Shown in pieces: positions 57,501 through 64,000 of a stretch of 64,000 bases of DNA. The position numbers and the translations under genes are program-made. The notes beneath the pieces are model-generated. The model saw nothing but the letters and a program-made list of their open reading frames with translations. It was not told the DNA's origin and ran no database searches. Position 1 is the stretch's first letter. Every line of letters begins with the position of its first letter. Source of the DNA: Cheiracanthium punctorium (taxonomy: Eukaryota; Arthropoda; Arachnida; Araneae; Cheiracanthiidae); assembly GCA_038373885.1 (NCBI GenBank), contig JAWZYV010016557.1:620001-684000 (forward strand), in the 5' to 3' direction.

Positions 57501-60500
57501 CGAAATGTTTGGATTAGTGATGAAATTCCATCTATTTATACACATATAAGTTCATATCTCCCCCCGAAAAATATTCATGGCTACGCGCCTGTTGATAATG
57601 CAAAAACATGGAACTGGGGAATAATGTGTGAGCTTAAATTCAACCACTGTTAAACTAAATGGTGTACCGGAGATCGGGGATAGTTAGTTACCATAATTTC
57701 ACTAGTATAGTCCGCAGACTATGCATGTCAAAGGGTTTTTTTTTTTCAGGACAAGGACTATCTGGCTGAAATAAATTTCTTTTGCAAAAAAATTTAGTAT
57801 ATTGATCTTGCTTTTTGATCTGTAGTTAGCGCGCAAGCTTCAGTGAAGCCGATGCTAACAAATTTATTTCTGTAGAAAATAAAGCACATAGATGCACTTG
57901 AAGTGACGGCACGTCGGCATGCAGGGAGCATTTGAATTTTTTCCCCCCCATTATGTCATTTAAAGCATCGACGTAGTTACAGGTGCGGACAAGCTTCGTG
58001 AAACCATTTTAGAAATATTTCCGTCCGATATGCAGAAGAACCAAATTTTGAATGTGCTTTAAAAAAAAAAAAATAATTTATGTAATACGGGGGAAAACGG
58101 GCCTTCACAAACCGAGGTACCGACACCGCGTCAACATCGAGAAGGTTGTTATTGTTTTGTCTTCACTCAGCGAGCTGGCTAATAAAGCAAGAGAGCGAAT
58201 TCTGCTGAGACGTTAAAACATGACTTGTGTCGCCTCAATTTCTTTCTTTTTTTTTCCCCGATTGCGAACGCGAATTTTTAATAAAGAGCATTTTTAAATT
58301 TCATATTTGGTTAACTTTTAACCCAGAGAGAGTATCAATTGAATGTTGTTTAAAATTAAGTATTATGTGGATTGATCCATGAAAATTAGTAATGATCTTT
58401 TCTTTTCTTTTTGCTTGGTTATGTACATTTTCATAAATGATTAATAAAAGTAATCTTTTTATTTATTTAAGGAGGCAATACGTCTTGCCTAAGGACGGAT
58501 TAATGCAATTTTATGGTCGGTTAGTTGAAATTTGTTTAGTTTATGGAAGTAAAATAGAATTTCTTTTTCCTGTAGCGGAGGAGTAATCGCTCCCTCCCCC
58601 CCAATCCCTTTAATCCATCCGTGGTCTTACCATTAGTTAACTTTTCACGAAGTTACGGTACATATTTTTAGTAAAATCCGCGTAACTGTTTAAAAAAAAA
58701 AAAAAACTTACGGATTTCTTAACATTAACTCACATTTTAAAAAAGCATTATTCTTTTATTCAGCATAAAATTAAGACGTGTACGTTTTAATAGCTATAAA
58801 TATCGAAGTATTTATTTATTGGAATTATTATTAATAATTTATTTATTTAAGAAAAGTATATTTAAACTACCATAAATTATTTTACTTCCTTTGCATGTTG
58901 AAGACCTAAAGGAATACGACAGGATTTATATTTTAAATACCATTACTAAAAGCTGCACTTTTATACAAGTTTTATTTCTCGTGTAGACCGTCAGTTTGCT
59001 TTATTTAAACAAAAATCCCAGTTTAGCATTCATAAAATGTCTGGAAGTTCTCATTCGGCAGACGATTTTTCCAAAACCAAGCAAATTTTTGGATCCGAAA
59101 ATGGCCACAAACATTTCGTTTTCAATCCACGTTTTCTAATATATTCGATAAATCTGCCATTTTCTCAATAGAAGTATCAGTTAAGCTGGTACGTGTCCGT
59201 GAAAAAAATTTATAGATTCATCAAGTGCGCAAAACAGCAATAAAAACACGTCGCGAGTAACAATAGCTCACCGACAACGGTTTTCCAGTGGCGAAAGGTC
59301 TCGATAGATAATTATTGTTGTGTAGTAGTTCGCCAAGTACATAATTATGTATCAGATGCCTTTCCAAACATCGAAGATCTAAAATAAGAATTTGCCCCTC
59401 TGAACTAAGTTTTGAATTTACCAACTCAGGAAATCAGTAACATTGCACTCTAGCTGACTTTAGTCTAGGCGCAGTGCGAGATGCAGTGAAAACGTACATC
59501 CCAGGCACGCATAATCGTCCTCTTGTTACTCTGCTATGTCCGCTATGTTTTGCTTTAGGTTCGGTAATCACTGTTTTTTTTTTTTTTGAAAAAGCGGAAA
59601 GGTTTTAAAACATTTTCGGAAAGCGGAGGTCTTCCAAAAAAAAAACAAAAAAAGCGGAAATCCGCCGAAAAGCGGAAGATTTTCATGCCTGTGTTTCTCA
59701 ATAATAGTATGAAGCTGTGCTGGCTTGTGAAGACTTTTTCTTGCTAGTTTTGACAAAGTGAGGAAATTCATCAACATACAAGATACAAAGTTGCACTGAT
59801 TTTCCAAAAGTTTAATGAAAATGACCCTTTTTTTTTCCCTCAATAACTTATTTTGACAGATAATTATTACTTTCCGAACATGTACCATGTAAGGAAAGTA
59901 TTGTGATCATGAAAAAATTTGACTTCGAGATTTGTGTATATACACGTTTTGAGGTCTTCTGAATTCATTTATGCTATTTTTAGGAGATGTATGTGTGTGT
60001 ATGTATGTGAGTGAACACAATAGCTCCTAAACAGTACATTCGATTGGGCTCAAATTGGGTATACATGTTATAAACCACCATCGTAAGACCGGCATTGATT
60101 TTGATCTGTTTAGGACATAAAGTTTGTCTACAGGGCTACGACAAAGATTTCTTTTACATTATGGCCTATGGGGGGGGAAATTCTTGAAAGTGCGCTAGCG
60201 TTTAAATGGTACATTTGATTGAGCTTCAATTTGGTATACATGTTTGAATTATTCATTGATTAAAGTTTATTTAATTGCTTTGGTAATGATCTTAATCGTA
60301 AGTGTTCAGAAAGTCGAGTGGAGTCACTCCAGATTTTTTTCTTTCTAATGCTATCTACTTTATTCAATTTTTATCTATGGGCTCATCATGGCATTATTCA
60401 TTTTAACGAGAACTGTACTCTCGTTGCAAAAACTGCACACAGATGTAGATTTAAATGGCATTAAACCATGTAAAGTATCAGTATCGGCTATTTCCAAAAT

Positions 60501-60740
60501 TGAATTTATTGGTAAATTATCGGTAATCAGTGAAAATGTATCAGTCGATCCCTAGTTGCTATAACTTGCGCCACTTCCATTTTAATGAAACTCACCAATT
60601 TTCAAGTACGGAAATGTGCAGTAATTAAATATAAAATGGGATTCCAATTATGAGAGGAAAACAGGGTTTAAAAATAATTTCATCGATTTCTTTTAAAATG
60701 TCTACATACCTTCATCGTCACTATCTACAGCTCCGTCATC
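39264..60740 (-). CDS. PTGES3: p23 / PTGES3-type Hsp90 co-chaperone, C-terminal two exons (partial)
   Basis: Minus-strand gene, only its end in the window. Penultimate exon 60710-60740 (31 nt): acceptor TTATTTTTTATTTTAG, exon GATGACGGAG...GATGAAG, donor GTATGTAG. Terminal exon from 39283: acceptor TATTTATTTATTTCAG, then AACTTCCAGATTTAGAATAA. Joined, the phase matches and gives DDGAVDSDDEELPDLE-stop. Vertebrate p23 ends in an acidic tail with SDDEKMPDLE, so the match is close, including the final PDLE and the exon break just before it. p23 binds the ATP-bound Hsp90 dimer through its CS domain and stabilises client complexes; the acidic tail supports chaperone activity. The CS domain would lie beyond 64000. 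The intron is 21,426 bp and filled with transposons. Identification rests on 16 residues plus four good splice signals. Confidence 0.75.
39550..40231. mobile_element. pogo/Tigger-type MITE (CAGTAGAAGAC TIR)
   Basis: TIRs CAGTAGAAGACCCAAAATCC and complement of CAGTAGAAGATCCAAAATCC, both bordered by TA (39548-39549, 40232-40233). A CCGCA...TGCGGATTTT pair gives longer inner complementarity. Non-coding, 682 bp, inside the p23 intron. Confidence 0.8.
40571..41862 (+). mobile_element. mariner element
   Basis: 27-bp TIRs: left CGAGGGATATTCGGAAACGA (then AGGTCCG), right complementary to CAAGGGATATTCGGAAACTA (then AGGTCCG), 25 of 27 matching, each bordered by TA (40569-40570, 41863-41864). Length 1292 bp, typical of mariner. 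The transposase carries an internal deletion, so the copy is non-autonomous but its TIRs look usable. Confidence 0.92.
40733..41763 (+). pseudogene. mariner transposase with frameshifting deletion
   Basis: N-terminal half (40733-41167): paired-like helix-turn-helix with EIRSVIRFLTAKNVSAAEIH, DEPRSGR linker, and KLCARWGSRLLTEEHK. C-terminal half in another frame (from about 41159): GDQFLERIVTGDETWVSHIT holds the first catalytic Asp, LLHDNARPH the second, and YSPNLAPSDFHLF the third. Exactly 34 residues lie between the second and third Asp, the D,D34D mark of mariner. At about 41151, KRM runs straight into the GDQFLERI segment; about 14 codons are missing and the frame shifts, giving an early stop at 41165. 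Otherwise the reading is open to the stop at 41761, so inactivation was recent. Confidence 0.92.
42316..42826 (+). repeat. Left-arm tandem array, about 78-79-bp period
   Basis: Unit starts at 42316, 42394, 42472, 42551, 42629, 42708 and 42787 (last one partial), each beginning CATATTTTCSAG. Units carry GGGTCTCGCAAAGGGCCAGC at the end. They alternate between a GTGATG and a CAGTAATG variety, hinting at a 157-bp higher-order unit. Confidence 0.85.
42897..43219 (-). repeat. Right-arm tandem array, inverted
   Basis: Four units starting at 42897, 42980, 43059 and 43139 (periods 79 to 83), each beginning AAAATATGCTAACGCTGGCC, the complement of the left-arm unit end and start. The right arm is two units shorter than the left. 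Confidence 0.85.
44060..44561 (+). pseudogene. Tigger transposase, N-terminal part (broken)
   Basis: Starts MSKRAVLTVSEKREIC (CENP-B N-terminal helix-turn-helix), with stops near 44118 and a frame change to NASQQHIANHFSTLW. After further frame shifts, 44334-44460 reads MRLTGDIIRQKAKVLGQQMS and LLNRFKKRRGFLQ, the second DNA-binding half. It ends ...YKAEDIY at 44561, where the 11-kb insertion starts. Confidence 0.75.
45136..45931. mobile_element. hAT-like MITE with 5-bp TSD
   Basis: Ends CAGGGTGGCTACAGAAATTG and complement of CAGGGTGTCGACAGATCAGG. Both subterminal regions hold repeated TTCCCTGATTT motifs. Direct repeat TATTA (5 bp) on both sides (45131-45135, 45932-45936). A poly-A tract lies at 45543-45570. 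Non-coding. Confidence 0.7.
46580..46949. mobile_element. GC-rich MITE with 10-bp TSD (MULE-like)
   Basis: Starts GAGATGAGTTCGGGCTC and ends GAGCCCGTCTCATCTCTA. Both subterminal parts are arrays of GAGCCC / GGGCTC hexamers, complementary across the element. Direct repeat GTAGAAAATA on both sides (46570-46579, 46950-46959). A 9-10-bp TSD suggests the Mutator superfamily; a TA-target reading is the alternative. Open frames consist of Arg/Glu/Pro hexamer translation. Confidence 0.6.
47263..48030. repeat. Dispersed repeat B, copy 1
   Basis: Resembles 58985-59515 over long stretches in the same orientation: GCAAATTTTCGGACCCAGAAATG versus GCAAATTTTTGGATCCGAAA, ACACGTGTCCG versus TACGTGTCCG, and GTGAAAATGAACATCCCAGG versus GTGAAAACGTACATCCCAGG. 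No coding seen. Origin unknown. Confidence 0.5.
48441..48571. mobile_element. PLE-III: tiny palindromic Penelope-like insertion
   Basis: 36-bp inverted arms (48460-48495, 48499-48534) with 3-nt loop, flanked by 12-bp TSD TAATAATACAAT (48429-48440, 48572-48583). Shares with PLE-II the AACTTTGTAAAAAACACACA and CATAAG strings and, in inverse orientation on the right (48535-48571), the extension TGTTTAACATCAGTATTTTG. It is thus a PLE-II relative inserted the other way round. No hammerhead core remains. Confidence 0.65.
48786..48983 (-). pseudogene. hAT transposase C-terminal dimerisation region
   Basis: Reads IIKEVVQALITLPHSNAEIE then RIWSSVKNI and MGREYLENRLFV. The LPHSNAEIERIWS string is the conserved C-terminal hAT signature (compare IPhSNA-vER-FS). 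Last coding part of the 48132-53659 element; short N-terminal pieces lie at 51333-51560 and above. Confidence 0.8.
49050..49135 (+). mobile_element. Solitary pogo/Tigger-type end
   Basis: ACAGTGCAGCACCGATAATC followed by CGGCAT, with a near palindrome CGGCATCGGCGGGAATAACG...GTGCCGG. The motif resembles CAGT-GCAC-GATAATCCGG ends of pogo-type MITEs. No opposite end was found, so this is truncated or I missed the partner. Confidence 0.35.
49627..49797 (+). mobile_element. hAT-type MITE, relative of 18530-18705
   Basis: Ends CAGGCACACGTATCTGG and complement of CAAGGACATATTTAAGG. Shares CCCAAAAATTTCGGAGGGGG and GGTCCAAAC with 18530-18705. Flanks CTTCATAG / CTTCTCAG (6 of 8). More diverged than its relative. 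Confidence 0.65.
50521..51370. mobile_element. hAT-type MITE (CAGTGGTGCAGAGAG TIR)
   Basis: Ends CAGTGGTGCAGAGAGGGA and complement of CAGAGGCGCAGAGAGCCA. Perfect 8-bp TSD CCCCTCCC (50513-50520, 51371-51378). 850 bp, non-coding, inside the hAT transposase region. Confidence 0.8.
51333..51560 (-). pseudogene. hAT transposase, middle fragment
   Basis: DNA before the MITE edge reads RVKDKLAYLVTYSLRPYFHE, QLVNSIRKCGYFCFSIDETL and NLYTSVKIDFKKLY. The LAYLVTYSLRPYF...FSIDETLN pattern matches the hAT catalytic start (family: YLV-FGLAPYF, SFDESLN), including the first catalytic Asp. It ends at the 51371 MITE boundary on one side and at element X2 (51577) on the other. Confidence 0.7.
51577..53425. 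mobile_element. CAGGG-TIR element X2 with 6-bp target duplication
   Basis: Ends CAGGGCTGCCAACCTCTT and complement of CAGGGCTGCCAACTACTACG. Perfect 6-bp direct repeat CGATTG (51571-51576, 53426-53431). Subterminal repeats TGTGTAGT (left) and TGCGTAGT (right, inverse). No transposase recognised. A CpG-rich inverted-repeat block lies inside (52680-53170). Confidence 0.7.
52680..53170. repeat. CpG-rich inverted-repeat block inside X2
   Basis: Much GC-richer than the surroundings. Arms at about 52718-52756 and 53001-53048: CGTTCGAGAATTCACCGGTT then GCACCGGTG, mirrored by CACCGGTG, CACAACCGATGAATTCTCGA and ACGCG. Many ACCGGT and TGACGTCA-like sites (52762, 53057). Possibly a nested small MITE or a strong promoter region; undecided. 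Confidence 0.5.
53686..54821 (-). mobile_element. hAT element remnant (CAGGGTGGCCAC TIR)
   Basis: Ends CAGGGTGGCCACTCTTTC and complement of CAGGGTGGCCACGTGTCC. Both subterminal regions are arrays of AATTTAAGGACATTCCAG-like repeats. Flanks TCTACA / TCTATA (5 of 6). Encodes the N-terminal part of a hAT transposase on the minus strand; the rest is deleted. Confidence 0.75.
53944..54467 (-). pseudogene. hAT transposase N-terminus with BED-type zinc finger
   Basis: Starts at the ATG complement of 54465-54467: MSRKCHFNDLWLQDPNFATW, then ARCLICS (Cys pair of a BED finger). A one-base frameshift near 54355 moves to NISSMGKSALRSHMQGKKH, which supplies the two His. A Ser-rich linker follows (SSQSSSSTSK), then AESTTAEVFWALKVMQSHLS and LFRSMFLDSQI, as in hAT proteins where the finger precedes the RNaseH-like core. 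The core is missing. The same subfamily as the 48132-53659 element is likely. Confidence 0.75.
55553..56455 (+). pseudogene. Tigger transposase, DDE core and C-terminus (broken)
   Basis: Continues the Tigger protein after the nested insertion. VDESGLFYCLQPDK holds the first catalytic Asp, MIFDNALRHKTYPM the second, and FLPSDCTGVLQPLDVGII the third, as in the DDE-1 family of JRK/CENP-B/Tigger proteins. The frame breaks at 56110-56121 (KKGLG-stop) and continues in another frame with MCWKHTGITKSEGFTPKQII up to about 56453. Near the start an extra 17 bp (about 55563-55579) stands between EDIYN and VDESG, a second break. Confidence 0.85.
56655..56810 (-). mobile_element. tRNA-derived SINE, copy 3
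   Basis: Perfect 9-bp flanks GTGTTTATT (56646-56654, 56811-56819). On the minus strand it carries the core TTCCAGATGTAACGTGAATG and CTCTAAGGACCCC-type end shared with the other copies. The head is shortened and A/B boxes are poor. It lies in the 3' part of Tigger. Confidence 0.7.
57466..57591. mobile_element. hAT-type MITE (CAGGGGCGTAGCCAGG TIR)
   Basis: Ends CAGGGGCGTAGCCAGGGG and complement of CAGGCGCGTAGCCATG. Perfect 8-bp TSD TTGATAAT (57458-57465, 57592-57599). C10 and C5 runs just inside the ends. 126 bp. Confidence 0.85.
57600..58489. other. p23 intron, no further element resolved
   Basis: AT-rich. No coding. Poly-A at 58061-58072. Confidence 0.45.
58490..58623. mobile_element. hAT-type MITE, relative of 8699-9017
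   Basis: Ends TAAGGACGGATTAATG and complement of CACGGATGGATTAAAGG. Flanks GTCTTGCC / GTCTTACC (7 of 8). Shares TTTATGGAAGTAAAATAG with 8699-9017. Confidence 0.65.
58985..59515. repeat. Dispersed repeat B, copy 2
   Basis: Second copy of the 47263-48030 repeat in the same orientation (shared GCTTTATTT-AA, CGTGTCCG, TTACATAATTATG-like and ACATCCCAGG strings), shorter and diverged. It lies outside the Tigger nest. Confidence 0.5.
59516..60709. other. p23 intron, 5' part
   Basis: Contains an unassigned repeat at about 59870-60340 with two related about 45-bp units (ACATTCGATTGGGCTCAAAT and ACATTTGATTGAGCTTCAAT, each followed by GGTATACATGTT). No coding. Confidence 0.45.
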
Positions 60741-63503
60741 CTAAAATAAAAAATAAGATAAAAATGTAAGTATTATCAATAATCATTAAAATCAACTTTC
60801 AAATTTTTCTGTGCATTATAAAATCTTTTTGAATTGCATGTACTGTATTTCCAATACAGAGTATAATAAAATGCAATCTAAATGGATTTTAACATTCTGA
60901 AAACTTTCAACATAAATAGAGGGGTGTTATAAATTTAAGCCTTTGTCTATCTGTAGCAGTGAATCTCCCAAACAAATGAGCTATTTGCAGCAGAGTTTTT
61001 CAGATTTCATTCTAGGTTCAAAATAGGACAGAGTGCTCCAAGTTCTAAAAGAGGGCACTTTGGTAATTTTTAGGGCATTTTATTAAACAATTGATTATGT
61101 ACTCATAGGATAGAGTTGACTCTAGAAAAAAACAAAGGGGCCCCAAAAAGGGCCCTTCTGAGTTCCACAAGAATGTTACAGGTAGATAACATACATAGAA
61201 ACTGGTTTGTAAAAATCTTGATATGACTAGGACTTATCGCCAAAGCTTTAACATGTAGGGTTGTAATGTGTGTTCCGACTTACAATGCAATTAGCTTTTT
61301 TTTTTTTTTTTTTTTTCTAGCATACCTTAGTTTTTTGTTTTTCTCTTCTGGAGACAATTTCCTATAAAACTAAGCAAACTAGGAAAGTTTAATTGCAGAC
61401 ATTATTTGCCTTAAATATGACATAAATAAAATACGTTATTATTATTAAATCTGTACAAAACTATGTTTTGATTTTTTTTTTTTTTTTAAGGCTTTAATAC
61501 GATTAATTTAATGATAAAAATTTGGTCCTTAATTTTTTTTCTCTCAAAATTGTATTACATTACATACATATTTATTATTTATAAGAATGCATAGTACATT
61601 TATTGAAGAAGATTTCAGAAACTTTTAACCAGACATGATTTGTTAGCAAGGAGGGGGATTATCACTTCTTGTTCCCCAATTTTATCATACTATCATTGGG
61701 CCACAAGTTATCATACTTGGGCACATTCATATTCAATATTGCACCTTTATTGGTACAAACTTCTAAACAAAAAAGGACTTTCAGTGTATGTGGAGTAGGG
61801 TACATATGTTTAGCATGTAATAAAAAAATTAAAGTTCTTGCAATGCAGGATGTATAAAAATAATCAAAATTAATAAAATAAATCAATTTTATTTAAATTC
61901 TTTTGTTAGCAATAATTATTGAATGAGTACCAGGCAAATATTTTCATAGTTACTGAACAGAAACTTCTATTAGAATTTATTTAGTAGATCAACAAATAAT
62001 TTAACCACACCCATCAATTGAGAATTATAGAAATGGAAAAAAATTGAGTACAGAACACAGAAGATTGCTGGAATAAATGGCAGAGTCGTGGGAATTTTGT
62101 ATTGCATCCAACTGTTGGATGTTTGACATCAATTACTGAAATGTATTTATTCTTTCTTTTACTTCTAATTTAATGTTGGCTCATTCATGAAAATTTAACA
62201 ACATTATTTTTTTCCTTGAAATAAATAAATAAAACTAATTATCATAGATATGTAAGTTTTAGCAGATATAAATACAAATCAAAAAATTTTAAAGCTCACA
62301 GAAATCTACATAGGTAAAAAATGTTTAAAATATTTTAAATAATTTACTTTTTTAAAAAAGCTTTATTTATTTTTGGTAACATACTTAAAAAGTATATTTA
62401 AAAGCACTAAATTATCTTGATAAATTAACTTTGATTTAATCTTTTTTGCATCAAAAAGAAAAAGTATTTTTAAATTGTACGAATTAAATATTTATTTTAA
62501 CCAATAAATTTTTTAATCACCAGATTAAATAACATCCAGCAACAAAAAAGTATTTCACAATTTTAAAGAAGATACGAAAAGAAGAAAACTTCCAGAATTA
62601 TTTCTAAAATTTTTTTAAACTAAAAGCAAGCTTAAATTGATGATAATTTGTTCTAAGAATAACCTAACTGTTAGCTTATGACTTGTTTTCTTTCTTTAAA
62701 TATACTTGACTACAATTAGCTTTCTTTTGCTTTTACTCTTTTGCTTCATTTAGTAAAATATTGAGAATTTTCAAAATTTCAGAAGATATATCTTTTGAAT
62801 ATTTAGAATAACAAATCCTGTTAATAGTCTGAACTACCAGAATCTGTAGCTGCATCAGCAAAACAGAGGTGTAATAAGACTTAAAAAATCCTCACAAAAA
62901 TGAAAAATCACACGAAAAGTGGAGCTCTAGAAAATTTTGTGAGCTGGCTTTCATTAGCAAATGTTGCTGGGAGGTTTGCCAGGTCAAAAAGGCCCATGGC
63001 AGTCCCCTAATAATGTCCATATATCAGACCTAATTGTGAGCCAAAGTCAAAAATCCCTGAAATTTAACAAATCATTTTGAATTAAGGAATTAGTTAAATG
63101 AACCAAAAATTATATTTTTTAGATAAGCAACTGACAGACAATAAATGTATTGTTGAAATTATTGAGAAAGCACATGCTATAGTTTCCATTAACCATTTTG
63201 CAATAGTACATGAAAAGGGAATGTTTTTTTGTATTTATCAATAAATCTTACACAAACACATGTAGATATTTTAAGTAGCTTTGATCTAAAAAATCAACTC
63301 TAACTTAAAAAATAGAATTTTAGTATCAAATTTGGAAAAAATTAGAAACATAAAACACAGTTTTTAAGCGTATCATAAATTATGCGTCGTCCTATTTTTC
63401 TTCCTTATTCCATTAAGTTGGAAAGTGTACCATTATTCATGAATGTGCCATACTTTGATTACTTATTTCATAAATCGAAATCCATCTTAAAATCGCCTAC
63501 TAA
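60741..63503. other. Upstream intron of p23 (minus strand)
   Basis: AT-rich. No clear exon. A candidate 36-nt exon with good splice sites lies at 61326-61361 on the minus strand (GAAATTGTCTCC...ACTAAG/GTATGC, acceptor AGTTTTATAG), in phase with the 31-nt exon, but its basic product EIVSRREKQKTK does not resemble p23. At 63379-63500 is a fragment of the 21.9-22.2-kb repeat. Confidence 0.4.
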
Positions 63504-64000
63504 GGGCCCGATTCAAACGAAACAGAGTTCTATCGTTTTCTGTTGCGATCACAGAAATTTTCGAATGATTCCTATGTTTCCTATTCAAGTGAAACCTGTC
63601 TATCGCTTTTGGATCACGTGACACTGCGATCGGTGTTTTGCTATCGCTTTTTCAAAAGCGATCGTTTTTGATAACATGGCAGACGTACTGTTGATAAGAA
63701 GATTACATACGAAGGCGTCGTGTACCTCGTTATTTAAAATTACGAAGCAATCCATTGGAATTATAAGACAGGGAATTCTGCAAAAGATTTAGGCCTGCGG
63801 AAAGCTGAATTTTCTCGCAGAACAGAATTTCTGTAGGGTTTATTTTCTGTCGGCCCTTGAGTTCCACTCTAGCAGAAACTACGATGCAGGTGCCATCTAT
63901 AGTCCTTATTTTAAATCGTTTATTGCTCGGTGCATTTGATGATTGAAACAGCACAAAAAAAATACATGAATAACGAATAATTTCTCACTAAAATAAGCAT
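63504..64000 (+). mobile_element. Possible PIF/Harbinger left end, runs off the window
   Basis: TAA (63501-63503) followed by GGGCCCGATTCAAACGAAAC fits Harbinger termini (GGGCC.. after a TAA/TTA target). Subterminal AAAAGCGATCG and TGCGATCACAG repeats follow, then ATGGCAGACGTACTG (63675) opening MADVLLIRRLHTKA, which stops after about 40 codons. It interrupts a copy of the repeat seen near 21.9-22.2 kb. The other end is outside the window. Confidence 0.35.

Overview
The window looks like AT-rich animal nuclear DNA, most likely arthropod (a chelicerate is my guess, not shown). Support: a 376-residue cytoplasmic actin of arthropod type with introns and a CArG/TATA promoter, a spliced p23 (PTGES3-type) co-chaperone tail, and a dense mixture of Penelope, Helitron, Tc1/mariner/pogo, hAT, tRNA-SINE and foldback elements. 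No prokaryotic, organellar or viral gene was recognised.

Layout. 1-10 kb: Helitron end, two SINEs, two copies of a TA-target MITE and five hAT-type MITEs. 10.0-14.6 kb: a complete plus-strand actin gene (promoter with two perfect CArG boxes, TATA and Inr; non-coding exon 1; 2.3-kb intron; two coding exons; poly(A) signal). 14.6-38 kb: intergenic and repeat-rich, with a 3.8-kb CAGGG element (6-bp target duplication), a Helitron helicase remnant, an inverted-repeat element carrying a decayed transposon-associated gene, and a young Penelope-like element (PLE) in the special layout inverted truncated copy + pLTR + direct copy, with hammerhead-ribozyme-like motifs. A pogo-like element with two hAT MITEs inside follows at 34-36.7 kb.

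38.1-60.74 kb holds the end of a minus-strand gene. A 31-nt exon (60710-60740) and a terminal exon (39264-39283 plus 3' UTR) splice in frame to DDGAVDSDDEELPDLE-stop, the acidic C-terminus of the Hsp90 co-chaperone p23. The 21.4-kb intron between them is almost wall-to-wall transposons: a pogo-type MITE, a mariner inside a MITE, a foldback element with tandem subrepeats in inverted arms, then a nest up to six deep: MITE-A containing Tigger, containing a CAGGGTGTCTACC element, containing a hAT with 5-bp target duplication, containing further MITEs, a mini-palindromic PLE and a 6-bp-target element. Most boundaries are supported by matching target-site duplications (TSDs), so the order of insertion can be read. 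60.7-64 kb is intronic or upstream sequence of the same gene, ending in a possible PIF/Harbinger terminus.

Limits: all identifications are by eye. Family names rest on motifs, TIRs and TSD lengths; no database search was possible. Copies were compared by reading, so identity statements are approximate.
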